Shown here one piece after another: positions 25,329-33,450 of a stretch of DNA of 64,000 bases. The notes under the pieces were generated by a model. The model was given only the letters and a program-made list of their open reading frames with translations, did not search any database and was not told the DNA's origin. Within the stretch, counting starts at the first letter, position 1. Each line of letters begins with the position of its first letter. The position numbers and the translations under genes were made by a program. This DNA comes from Azospirillaceae bacterium (lineage in GTDB: Bacteria; Pseudomonadota; Alphaproteobacteria; Azospirillales; Azospirillaceae), in contig JARLIO010000036.1 in NCBI GenBank assembly GCA_031291675.1, forward strand, positions 1 to 64,000, in the 5' to 3' direction.

Positions 25329-27323
25329 TTGGCACATATCTCTTACGGCGTCTGGGACGGTGTCGTCCTCGACAATCGGGGCAAGGACGCGCCAGATCGC
25401 GTCGCCTTGTCAGAGTTTGACAGTATCGACGAATTCAACCCGGGAAATCCGATTCGCGCCTTCTTCGCCGATCGCGGGTTCCTGGTCTTCGATCCGGAAG
25501 TCAGCCTGATCGATGCGCTGTGGCGTTATCTCGACAAGGCCGCCGAGCAATCGTGCGGCAAATGCACACCGTGCCGCATGGGCACGGTGCTGATCCGCGA
25601 CGCCCTGAATCAGTTGCGCATCGGCGATGCCGTCCAGCTCGATTTCGACACGATCGACACCCTGGCCCAGCAGATGGCCGAGACCTCGCTGTGCGGTCTG
25701 GGCCGGACGTGCGCCGGGGCGCTGCTCGGCGCGTTGCACCATTTCCGCGGTGCGCTGGAAGCCGAGGCCGACGCCGGCCCGGCGCCGCGTCAGTACGGCA
25801 TGTCCTATATGACGGCGCCCTGCATCGAGGCCTGTCCGTCACGGATCAACGTGCCGCGCTATATCGATTACATCCGCGACGGCAAGCCGGAGCATTCGCT
25901 GGGTGTCATCCTGCAGAAATACCCGATGGCCGCGACCTGTGGCCGGGTCTGCGTCCGGTTCTGCGAGATCGCCTGTCACCGCAGCCTGGTCGATCAGCCG
26001 GTCGGCATCAAGACGCTGAAGCGCTATGTCGCTGACCACCAGAAGGGGCCCAATGCCCTCAACTTCACCCGCGACCTGATCGCCCATCCCCTGCCCGATG
26101 ACATGCGGGTTGCCGTGGTCGGGGCCGGCCCGTCCGGCATCTCCTGCGCCTATCATCTGCTGCTTCACGGCTATCATGTCGACATTCTCGACGCGATGGG
26201 CGAGGCCGGCGGCATGGCCGCGATCGGCATCCCCAGCTATCGCCTGCCCAAGGACGTGGTGAAGTCCGAATCCGAGATCCTGATCTCCCTGGGCGGTCAT
26301 TTCCTGTTCAATCAGGCGCTGGGACGGGACTATTCCATCGATGACCTGTTCGCCCGCGGCTACAAGGCGGTGTATCTGGCGCTGGGCTGCCAGCAGGGCA
26401 CCCAGATGGGGGTCAAGGGCGAGGACCCGACATTGTCCGGCTATGAGACCGGGATCGCCTTCCTGCTGATCGTTCATGACCATATCGCCGGCATCAAGAC
26501 CACGGCGCTGAGCGGTGACGTGGTCGTGGTCGGCGGCGGCAATGTCGCGATGGACTGCGTGCGCTCGGCGCTGCGGATGGGCGCCAACTCGGTGCATCTG
26601 ATCTATCGCCGCACCCGCGCCGACATGCCCGCCGACAAGGAGGAGATCGAGGCCGCCGAGGCCGAGGGTGTGATCTTCCACTTCCTGACCAACCCGTCCC
26701 AGGTGATCGCGCAGGACGGCCGCGTCGTCGGGGTCGAACTGGTCGACATGGCCCAGACCGACGCCGACGCCAAAGGCCGGCGCAACGTCAAGCCGATCCC
26801 CGGCACCGAGCGGGTCATGACCTGTACCACCCTGATCTCGGCGATCGGCCAGCAGGTGCAGAGCGGCGCCATCACACCCGTCGACGGCGTGGCGATGAAT
26901 CGCTGGAAATGTGTCGATGTCGATGCCACCAGCCTGGCGACCTCGCGGCCCGGCGTCTTTGCCGGCGGCGACTGCGCGACCGGCCCGTCGACCCTGATCC
27001 ATGCCATGGCCGGCGGCCTGCGCGCGGCGCGCGCCATCGATGACTGGTTGCAGCTTGGCGAGGTTCGTTTCGCGCCACGGGCCCGGATGCGCCAGATCGT
27101 CGCCGAGCACAAAATGCTGGCCTCCTGCGTCAATGTCCCGGTCAAGCGGATCTATCGGGTCCACCACCCCGAACTCGACCCCGAAGTACGCAAATCGATG
27201 TTCGAAGAGGTCGAGCACAACATCACCAAAGAAGAGGCCTATCACGAGGCCAATCGCTGTATGCGCTGCTATCGGATCTATTCTGTCATTACCGACCAGC
27301 CCATTCCCGAAGGAGCGGTATGA
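25329..27323 (+). CDS. NuoF-tail / GltD-like fusion: iron-sulfur flavoprotein partner of [FeFe]-hydrogenase
   Basis: A 664-residue protein from the TTG at 25329, chosen because GAGGGGGAAG lies 8 bases upstream; a GTG at 25305 is the alternative. Residues ~1-145 match only the C-terminal part of NuoF/HndC: CGKCTPCRMGT (Cys76, 79, 82) plus SLCGLGRTC (Cys122) bind one 4Fe-4S cluster. The FMN/NADH domain of NuoF is absent. Residues ~160-250 carry Cys-rich CIEACP and CGRVC...CEIAC motifs, as in GltD and NfnB. The rest is the FAD/NAD(P)H double Rossmann unit (VVGAGPSGISCAY, VVVGGGNVAMDC, FAGGDCATGPSTL). It overlaps the hydrogenase gene by 4 bases and probably links it to NAD(P)H. Confidence 0.88.
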   Translation: MAHISYGVWDGVVLDNRGKDAPDRVALSEFDSIDEFNPGNPIRAFFADRGFLVFDPEVSLIDALWRYLDKAAEQSCGKCTPCRMGTVLIRDALNQLRIGDAVQLDFDTIDTLAQQMAETSLCGLGRTCAGALLGALHHFRGALEAEADAGPAPRQYGMSYMTAPCIEACPSRINVPRYIDYIRDGKPEHSLGVILQKYPMAATCGRVCVRFCEIACHRSLVDQPVGIKTLKRYVADHQKGPNALNFTRDLIAHPLPDDMRVAVVGAGPSGISCAYHLLLHGYHVDILDAMGEAGGMAAIGIPSYRLPKDVVKSESEILISLGGHFLFNQALGRDYSIDDLFARGYKAVYLALGCQQGTQMGVKGEDPTLSGYETGIAFLLIVHDHIAGIKTTALSGDVVVVGGGNVAMDCVRSALRMGANSVHLIYRRTRADMPADKEEIEAAEAEGVIFHFLTNPSQVIAQDGRVVGVELVDMAQTDADAKGRRNVKPIPGTERVMTCTTLISAIGQQVQSGAITPVDGVAMNRWKCVDVDATSLATSRPGVFAGGDCATGPSTLIHAMAGGLRAARAIDDWLQLGEVRFAPRARMRQIVAEHKMLASCVNVPVKRIYRVHHPELDPEVRKSMFEEVEHNITKEEAYHEANRCMRCYRIYSVITDQPIPEGAV

Positions 27324-29167
27324 TCATGGACACTCTTATCGCTGAGACCGCGGGCACGCCGGTGAATGTCACGATCGATGGCCAGCCGGTGATCGCTTAT
27401 GCCGAAGAGACCATCCTGACCTGCGCACGCCGTCACAAGGTCAATATTCCGACCCTGTGCGAAATGCACGATATCGACCATGCGCCCGGCACCTGCCGGG
27501 TCTGCCTGGCCGAGATCCGGACCCCCGGTCGGGACGGGTTGCAAATGGCGACAACCTGCAACACCCCGGTGTGCGAGGGGATGGAGATCCTGACCCACAC
27601 CAAGCGGGTCCGCGACATGCAGCGGCTTCAGGTCGAACTGCTGCTGGCCGACCACGATCAGGATTGTGCCACCTGCGTGCGCCACGGCAATTGTGAGCTG
27701 CAGGACATTGCCCATTTTGTCGGGCTGCGCACCAACCGCTTCTTCCGGCCCGAGCGGATCGCGTCACGGGGCATTGATGACTCGTCTCCGGCGCTGATCC
27801 GGGACATGACCAAATGCATCCGCTGCCGCCGCTGTGTTGCGATTTGCCGCGAGGGCCAGGCGGTGGACGCCCTGGTGGTCACCGGCAGCGGCCAGAGCGC
27901 CGCGGTCGGGCTTCATTACGGCACGTCGCAGAAGGATTCCACCTGCATCACCTGCGGCCAGTGCGTGCTGGTATGCCCGACCGGGGCGCTTGGCGAGCGT
28001 GACGAGACCGACCTGGTGCTCGACATGCTTTATGATCCCGAGATCATCACCGTGTTCCAGTTCGCCCCCGCGGTGCGTGTCGGTTTTGGCGAGGAATTCG
28101 GCTTGCCGCCGGGTACCAATGTCGAAGGCCAGATCATCAGCGCGCTGCGCACCCTGGGCGCTGATATCGTGCTGGACACCAATTTTGCCGCCGACGTCGT
28201 GATCATGGAGGAGGCGACCGAATTGCTGCGCCGCCTGGGCCAGGGCAAGAAGCCGACCTTCACCTCCTGCTGCCCGGCCTGGATCAACTTCGCCGAGCGG
28301 CATTATCCCGACATCCTGCCCTTGCTGTCCTCGACCAAGTCGCCGCAGCAATGTCTGGGAAAAATCGCCAAGACCTATCTGCCGGAGCGGATGGGCCTTG
28401 ATCCGGCCCGGATCCGGGTGGTCTCGATCATGCCCTGTATCGCCAAGAAGGACGAGCGGGTCCGTGAACAGCTTGGTGAGAACGGCGTCCGCGAAATCGA
28501 CGTGGTTCTGACGACGCGGGAATTTGCCCGCCTGCTGCGCCGTCAGGGCATCGATTTCGCGGCGTTGCCGTCCTCGACCTTCGACAATCCCTACATGACC
28601 GCCTATTCCGGTGCCGGCGCGATCTTTGGCACCACGGGCGGTGTCATGGAGGCGGCGGTTCGCACCATGTACAAGGTGGTCACCGGTGAGGAGCTGGCGA
28701 AAATCGAACTGGACCAGCTGCGCGGTTTCGAGGGCGTGCGCTCGGCGACGGTCGATGTCGGCAACGGTATCGGCGTGGTCAAGATCGCCATGTGCCACGG
28801 TCTGAAACCGACGCGCGAGCTGGTTGAAGCGGTGCGCGCCGGGACCGCCGATTTCGATTTTATCGAGATCATGGCCTGTCCCGGTGGCTGTGTCGATGGC
28901 GGCGGCAATCTGCGTTCCAAGAAGGCCTATATGCCCAATGCGATGAAGCGGCGTGAGAGCCTGTTTGCCATCGACCATGTCGCCAGGGTGCGGCAATCGC
29001 ACAACAATCCGCAGGTCCAGGCGCTGTATCGCGACTTCCTGGAGCAGCCCTATTCGGAAAAGGCGCACCATCTGCTGCATACCTATTACACCGACCGTCA
29101 CCTGGACATGGTGCGGACGGTCAAGGATATCTGGCAGGAAATCACAATGAGCACGATGATCTACTGA
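27320..29167 (+). CDS. hydA: [FeFe]-hydrogenase catalytic subunit (HydA/HndD type)
   Basis: A 615-residue iron hydrogenase. The N-terminus is a plant-type 2Fe-2S domain (Cys47, Cys59, Cys62, Cys80), followed by a His/Cys-ligated cluster (His112, Cys116, Cys119, Cys125). A two-cluster ferredoxin domain comes next (Cys166-176 and Cys209-219). The H-cluster motifs are complete: TSCCPAW (Cys317 as proton relay, Cys318 as ligand), MPCIAKKDE (Cys373) and MACPGGCVDGGG (Cys520, Cys524). It therefore looks catalytically competent, of the modular M3 architecture. The ATG overlaps the stop of the flavoprotein gene. The HydEFG maturases are not in this window and must be elsewhere if the enzyme is active. 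A perfect terminator follows. Confidence 0.95.
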   Translation: MIMDTLIAETAGTPVNVTIDGQPVIAYAEETILTCARRHKVNIPTLCEMHDIDHAPGTCRVCLAEIRTPGRDGLQMATTCNTPVCEGMEILTHTKRVRDMQRLQVELLLADHDQDCATCVRHGNCELQDIAHFVGLRTNRFFRPERIASRGIDDSSPALIRDMTKCIRCRRCVAICREGQAVDALVVTGSGQSAAVGLHYGTSQKDSTCITCGQCVLVCPTGALGERDETDLVLDMLYDPEIITVFQFAPAVRVGFGEEFGLPPGTNVEGQIISALRTLGADIVLDTNFAADVVIMEEATELLRRLGQGKKPTFTSCCPAWINFAERHYPDILPLLSSTKSPQQCLGKIAKTYLPERMGLDPARIRVVSIMPCIAKKDERVREQLGENGVREIDVVLTTREFARLLRRQGIDFAALPSSTFDNPYMTAYSGAGAIFGTTGGVMEAAVRTMYKVVTGEELAKIELDQLRGFEGVRSATVDVGNGIGVVKIAMCHGLKPTRELVEAVRAGTADFDFIEIMACPGGCVDGGGNLRSKKAYMPNAMKRRESLFAIDHVARVRQSHNNPQVQALYRDFLEQPYSEKAHHLLHTYYTDRHLDMVRTVKDIWQEITMSTMIY

Positions 29168-29236
29168 GACCAATCCCCGACACGCCTGACCCGGCGCCGG
29201 TTGGGGATCGCAGCAGCCGAAACCCGTGGGATGTCT

Positions 29237-29276
29237 GAGCCAATGGTCATTCCTTATGACCATTGGCTCTTTTTTT
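29237..29276 (+). terminator. Intrinsic terminator of the hydrogenase operon
   Basis: GAGCCAATGGTCAT (29237-29250), a 5-base loop, then the exact complement ATGACCATTGGCTC (29256-29269) followed by seven T residues. It lies 70 bases after the hydrogenase stop. The remaining bases up to 29518 contain nothing recognisable. Confidence 0.95.
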
Positions 29277-29518
29277 CATTGTGCTTGTTGGGCATCGATC
29301 AATCAGAAGCAGAGCGGCGGCAGGCAAGCGGGGCCTATCCCACGACCGGCTGTCACGAGAGCGGTCCGATTTGTGCGCCAACGCCGGTGTCGGGCCCTCG
29401 GGCGGAACCGCGACGACGCTATCCCTTCCGGGGCTCTTGACGGGCGGGCAGGGACGCCTGCCCCACTGACAAATATCGGTCGGCGATGAGGCAGGCTCCC
29501 GCTACCCGCCCGGCGCCG

Positions 29519-30328
29519 TCACAACACGCGGACCGGCGCCGAAAACAGATAACCCGCGCCATGCACCGTCTGAATCGGGGCGGTGCCCGTCCGCTCCTCC
29601 GTCAGCTTGGCGCGCAGGCGCCGGATCACCGCCTCCAGGCTTCGCTCCCCGTGGTCGGTTTTGGGATAGCCCAGGACCCGGCGCAGCGTCTCACGCGGCA
29701 CCGTCGCCCCGGCTTCGCGTGCCAACGCCACGAGAAGCTGCATTTCCTTGGCGGCAAGCCGGACCTCGCCGCCGCCCGGAAGGCAGACCCGCCAGCGCGC
29801 GGAATCGACCAGCCAGGATGACACCGCCTCCGCCACCGCGCCCGTGTTTGTTGGGGTCAGCGGCAACAAGGGGGGGAGAGGAGCCACCTTCACCGGAGCG
29901 GGGGCGGGCGGCATCGCCATGGGCGCATAAGCCGGGGTCGCGCCCGTGCTGCGCAGGCGATGGATCAGGCCCCGCGCCGCGGCCGCCAGTTCCCGGCAAT
30001 CCAGCGGCTTGGAAAAGAACAGATCGGCGCCGCATTCGAAAAACCGCAGGCGGTTTTCCAGGCTGGCTGCGGCGGTCACGGCGATGATGCCCAACCGCGT
30101 GTGCTGACGCAAAAACTGCGAGACGGTGAAACCGTCCAGGTCGGGCAGTCCCAGATCGACCACCACGGCATCAACCTGCGCCGTCGCCAAACGCTGATAG
30201 AGTTCCAACGCCGAGGCGGCCGCGATCACATTGAAGTCCAGCAGCGTGAGACATTCGACCAGCAAGGCGCTCAGATCGACATCGTCCTCGACAATCAACA
30301 ACGAAAGCGGAACCGGTGCTGCATCCAT
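29519..30328 (-). CDS. OmpR-type response regulator
   Basis: A 269-residue two-component regulator. The receiver domain (residues ~8-125) has the acidic pair EDD, the phosphoacceptor Asp in VVVDLGLPDLDG, the Thr of IIAVTAA and the Lys of FFSKPL. A Pro/Ala-rich linker of about 40 residues leads to a C-terminal winged-helix domain (VRLAAKEMQLLVALAREAG...VIRRLRAKL...TVHGAGYLF). The histidine kinase gene at 31336 is on the opposite strand, about 1 kb away, and is the probable partner. A toxin-antitoxin module now separates the two. Confidence 0.92.
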   Translation of the reverse strand: MDAAPVPLSLLIVEDDVDLSALLVECLTLLDFNVIAAASALELYQRLATAQVDAVVVDLGLPDLDGFTVSQFLRQHTRLGIIAVTAAASLENRLRFFECGADLFFSKPLDCRELAAAARGLIHRLRSTGATPAYAPMAMPPAPAPVKVAPLPPLLPLTPTNTGAVAEAVSSWLVDSARWRVCLPGGGEVRLAAKEMQLLVALAREAGATVPRETLRRVLGYPKTDHGERSLEAVIRRLRAKLTEERTGTAPIQTVHGAGYLFSAPVRVL

Positions 30329-30408
30329 GGCAATGGCGTTTCAAGCTAAGGTGGACAGCCGGCAAACGACGAACCCTCGGTAGTCCATAGCGTAACTTGT
30401 ACCATTTG

Positions 30409-30560
30409 TATAGAATCGATCTCAACTGACCCACCTAAAATGGCTGCGGGCCGTTCGGGACGGTTCCTCCGACTGGGCAGGCGACAGAGACCCCATGTTG
30501 GCTCGGTTTCTCATTATTATGACGATCGTGACGGCGGCATGCCTGGTGTTGCGACGGGAC
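30409..30560. repeat. Duplicated kinase 5' region, copy A (truncated)
   Basis: The block starts GTATAGAAT, runs through GGCCGTTC...ACGGTTC, and ends in a sequence encoding LARFLIIMTIVTAACL. It matches copy B at 31222, which contains the real start and signal segment of the histidine kinase. Copy A lacks about 85 bases in the middle and stops after the signal-peptide-like codons. It lies on the far side of the ParDE-like genes. Confidence 0.8.
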
Positions 30561-30623
30561 GGGCGATGTCAAACCCCACGGTGCCGTGATAGACTGACCA
30601 AACACCTTATGAAGGATCACGCC

Positions 30624-30809
30624 ATGGCCGAACCCGCAACCCTGACCGACTTCGACGAAGACGCCGCCGAAGCGGCCGCGCTGGCTGCCGCCGTGGAGAA
30701 GGCTCGCGCCAATCCTCGCAGCGTCCCCCACGCCGAAATGCGCCTGTGGCTGCTCGAACTGGCCGCCGGCAATTTCGAGGCGCCTCCGCCTGTCGCCCGT
30801 GAATTGTGA
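30624..30809 (+). CDS. Antitoxin of a ParDE-like module
   Basis: A 61-residue acidic protein. The ATG at 30624 is preceded by GAAGGATCAC. The C-terminal phrase SVPHAEMRLWLLELAAGNFEAPPP resembles the tail of antitoxins paired with ParE/RelE toxins. The open frame extends upstream into the duplicated kinase leader (copy A), which is not expected to be part of the protein. Its stop overlaps the GTG of the toxin gene by 4 bases. Confidence 0.75.
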   Translation: MAEPATLTDFDEDAAEAAALAAAVEKARANPRSVPHAEMRLWLLELAAGNFEAPPPVAREL

Positions 30810-31066
30810 GCCTTGTTGTTTGGCGGGAAGACGCCCGTGACGACATCGTCCGCCTCGCCCGGTTCATTGCCGGGGAAAATCCCAGCGCGGCCCGCCGCGT
30901 CGCACAGGAACTTCTGACCGCCGGGGACAGCTTGGCCCTGTTTCCCCGACGCGGTCGACTTGGCTTGATTCCTGGCACGCGTGAGTTGGTGACGCGGCCG
31001 CCTTTTGTGCTGGTCTACCAAGTAAACAAGGCGGGATTGAGTCACTATTACGCAAGAGAAACGTAA
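30806..31066 (+). CDS. ParE/RelE-family toxin, C-terminally short
   Basis: An 86-residue toxin of the ParE/RelE superfamily: VVWREDARDDIVRLARFIAGENPSAA, FPRRGRLG, IPGTRELVTRPPFVLVYQV. In the family the last strand (usually IxRVxH) follows VYQV. Here the frame ends with KAGLSHYYARET instead, while a +1 frame offers GIESLLRKRNVT. The end may therefore be frameshifted, leaving a weakened or dead toxin. It overlaps the antitoxin gene (GTGA). Confidence 0.75.
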   Translation: MSLVVWREDARDDIVRLARFIAGENPSAARRVAQELLTAGDSLALFPRRGRLGLIPGTRELVTRPPFVLVYQVNKAGLSHYYARET

Positions 31067-31221
31067 CCCACCAACGTCCTGGCAGGAACCGAGCAGGAAC
31101 CGAACAAAAATTCTTGACAATGCCAGATGTTATCCATGACACGTTGTCTTAAATCCAGGTCAATCAAGATGTAGGCTGCACGTAGAGAATTCATTAATTG
31201 CATATTTATTATACGCGTCTC

Positions 31222-31455
31222 GTATAGAATAGAGCCAAACAGATCCACCTGAAATAGTTGTAGGCCGTTCAGAACGGTTCGCCCAACCGGGTATTGACAC
31301 CGGACAGGAGAACGCATGGAACCGACGCTGACGTGATGATCCACCCTGGTTTAGGTATCCGGCCCGGGGATGGGCGACAGAGCCCGCTCTTGGCTCGGGT
31401 CCTCATTATTCTGACGATCGTGACGGCGGCTTGCCTGGGGTTGCGACCGCAGCCG
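31222..31455. repeat. Duplicated kinase 5' region, copy B (complete)
   Basis: The intact copy of the block also present at 30409-30560. Identical stretches include GTATAGAAT, CATTATTCTGACGATCGTGA (one mismatch to copy A) and TGACGGCGGC. It contains the leader ORF and start of the histidine kinase. An isolated -35-like TTGACA lies upstream at 31114. Confidence 0.8.
31316..31336 (+). CDS. Six-residue leader ORF overlapping the kinase start
   Basis: ATG at 31316, preceded by ACAGGAGAACGC, encodes MEPTLT and stops with TGA at 31334-31336. That stop overlaps the ATG of the kinase (TGATG). The leader has the better ribosome-binding site, so kinase translation may depend on termination and re-initiation. 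No biological test of this is visible. Confidence 0.4.
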   Translation: MEPTLT

Positions 31456-33450
31456 GTCATCGCCGGTGTCGCGTCATCAACACCCGTCGAACTGACGGAC
31501 GGCGCGCCGCCGGCGTCACTGTTGGGGCACATGGACCTGGTGCGCGATCCCGGCGACAGGCTGACGCTCGCCGACGTCGCCTTCGGTGGCGTGGCGTTTG
31601 CGCCGGTGGCCGGACCGGTCGGCCTTGGCTTTACCAAGGACGCGATCTGGATGCGGGTTCGCCTTCACCGTCCGCCGGACGATACCGGACGCTGGACGCT
31701 GGAGCTGGAGCCGCCCTATATCGACCAGATCGATGTTTACATCGCCAGCGTCGATAGGCCGGCCGGGCCCGGCGATTTCAAGCGATTGGCGCTGGGGGCG
31801 CAACGACCCTTCGCCAGCCGACCGGTCGCCGCGCCGACATTCCTGATCCCGCTGGATCTGCCGCCAGGGACCGTCCGCGACGTCTATGTCCATGCGCGGA
31901 GCGCCACCGCGATGATCCTGAAAGGCAGTGTCTACAATGACGCGTCGCTCGCCGCCATGGTCGCGCGTTCCATGCTCGGGTTCGGGCTTCTGATTGGCGT
32001 CTACACATTCGGCGCCATTTTCAACCTGATCTGCTTTCTTTGGCTGCGCGATTGGGCGTACCTGCTCTATGCCGGCTATATCACCGCGCTGATCGTTGAC
32101 GCCATCTGCGCCAGCGGAATCGGCGCGATGGCACTGCCCGGCGTCGGGCACATCATTTTGCAACCGATTTTGGGGATGCAGATCCTGCTGGCGGGTGCCC
32201 TGTGGATCGGGTTCACCGTCCGCGTCCTGGACCTGCGTCGCAAGATGCCTTGGGTCGGCAACGGAATGATGGTCCTGAGCGCAATCTTTATCGGCGGCGC
32301 GATTATGGTTCTGTTCGGCGACTACCGCACCCCGGTGCGGCTGGCGCAGACTGTGGCTCCCGTCCTGTGCCTGATCGTCACGGCGGCGATCGCGCGTCTG
32401 GTCATCCAGGGCGATCGCAAGGCCCGGCAGTTTGCCTTCGCTTTCGCGCCCGCATTGGTTGGCGTCGTCGTCATCACGCTGCGCGCGGTCGGGGTGTTGC
32501 CCAGTACCGGGTTCACCGACTATGGCTATGCCGTTGCCACTCTTTTCCATGTTGTCCTCATCAACATCACGATGATGACCCGCATCCGCGATGCCGAACA
32601 CGCCAAGGCGATCGCCCAGGCCGCCGCACTGTCCGCGGCACACGAGGCGGAATCGCGGGCGCTGTGCATCGTCGACGAACAGACCCGGGAACTGAGGGCG
32701 GCGAAGACGGTGGTCGAGGATGCGCTGGATACCGAACGTCAGGCGATCCGCGACCAGTTGCAGTTCATCGATATGATCGCCCACGAATACAGAACGCCGG
32801 TGGCGGTGATCCGCACCGGTCTGGACGTGCTCGACCTGATGCCGGCCGCCGCGGGCCACCGGCCGGCCGAGGTGGTGACACGCATGCGACGCGCCATCAA
32901 CCGGCTGGTCGAGCTGATCGAGGTCGGTTTGCGCCGGGACCTGATCAACCAGCCCGGCCTGTCCCTGAGCCTCGTCGATCTTGATCTGGCGGCCTTTGCC
33001 GCGGACACCGTCCAGGAACGATCGTCCGCCGGACCAATCACCCTTGACCGGCCGGCGGCGGCGATCCCCGTCCACGCTGACGCGACCCTGCTGCGGACGG
33101 CGATCCTCAATCTTCTCGACAATGCCCGTAAATATGGACCGGCGCATGGCCTGATCCGGGTTGAGGCCGGGGTCGTGGCGGGGCGCGCCTTCGTTCGTGT
33201 CACCGACCAGGGACCGGGCATCCCGCTGGCGGCCCGCGACCGTGTTTTTGAGAAATTCTACCGCGGTCCCGGCGCACGGACGGTTCCCGGCGTTGGCCTG
33301 GGTCTCTATCTTGTCCGCAAGATCATGATGCTGCACCAGGGTGGACTGGAGCTTGAATCCGCCGCGCCCGGCGATTGCACCTTCCGCCTTTGGCTACCGA
33401 CGCGGGGTGGTGGCGGGGCAGCAGCGGATCGCCGAACCCTGCCCGGGTAA
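31336..33450 (+). CDS. Sensor histidine kinase with 7TMR-DISM input module
   Basis: A 704-residue sensor from the ATG at 31336; a TTG at 31294 would add 14 residues. The order is a signal/first helix (LIILTIVTAACLGL), an extracellular DISM-type beta domain (FTKDAIWMRVRLHRP, LELEPPYIDQIDVY), seven membrane helices (~residues 200-400), and a coiled-coil segment. A HisKA domain follows with the phosphoacceptor His483 in MIAHEYRTPVAVIRTGLDVL, then an ATPase domain (LLDNARKYGP, DQGPGIP, GVGLGLYLVRKI). The family senses extracellular carbohydrates or other ligands. The likely partner is the regulator at 29519. The final ~15 residues (GGGGAAADRRTLPG) run over the start of the lipase frame. Confidence 0.92.
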   Translation: MIHPGLGIRPGDGRQSPLLARVLIILTIVTAACLGLRPQPVIAGVASSTPVELTDGAPPASLLGHMDLVRDPGDRLTLADVAFGGVAFAPVAGPVGLGFTKDAIWMRVRLHRPPDDTGRWTLELEPPYIDQIDVYIASVDRPAGPGDFKRLALGAQRPFASRPVAAPTFLIPLDLPPGTVRDVYVHARSATAMILKGSVYNDASLAAMVARSMLGFGLLIGVYTFGAIFNLICFLWLRDWAYLLYAGYITALIVDAICASGIGAMALPGVGHIILQPILGMQILLAGALWIGFTVRVLDLRRKMPWVGNGMMVLSAIFIGGAIMVLFGDYRTPVRLAQTVAPVLCLIVTAAIARLVIQGDRKARQFAFAFAPALVGVVVITLRAVGVLPSTGFTDYGYAVATLFHVVLINITMMTRIRDAEHAKAIAQAAALSAAHEAESRALCIVDEQTRELRAAKTVVEDALDTERQAIRDQLQFIDMIAHEYRTPVAVIRTGLDVLDLMPAAAGHRPAEVVTRMRRAINRLVELIEVGLRRDLINQPGLSLSLVDLDLAAFAADTVQERSSAGPITLDRPAAAIPVHADATLLRTAILNLLDNARKYGPAHGLIRVEAGVVAGRAFVRVTDQGPGIPLAARDRVFEKFYRGPGARTVPGVGLGLYLVRKIMMLHQGGLELESAAPGDCTFRLWLPTRGGGGAAADRRTLPG

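Noticed and set aside
25839-29263. Two long minus-strand frames (468 and 499 codons) antisense to the hydrogenase operon
   Set aside because: No domain-like features and biased composition; both hydrogenase genes are certain.
31516-33336. Minus-strand open frame (606 codons) antisense to the histidine kinase
   Set aside because: Shadow frame of a high-GC gene; the kinase motifs are complete on the plus strand.
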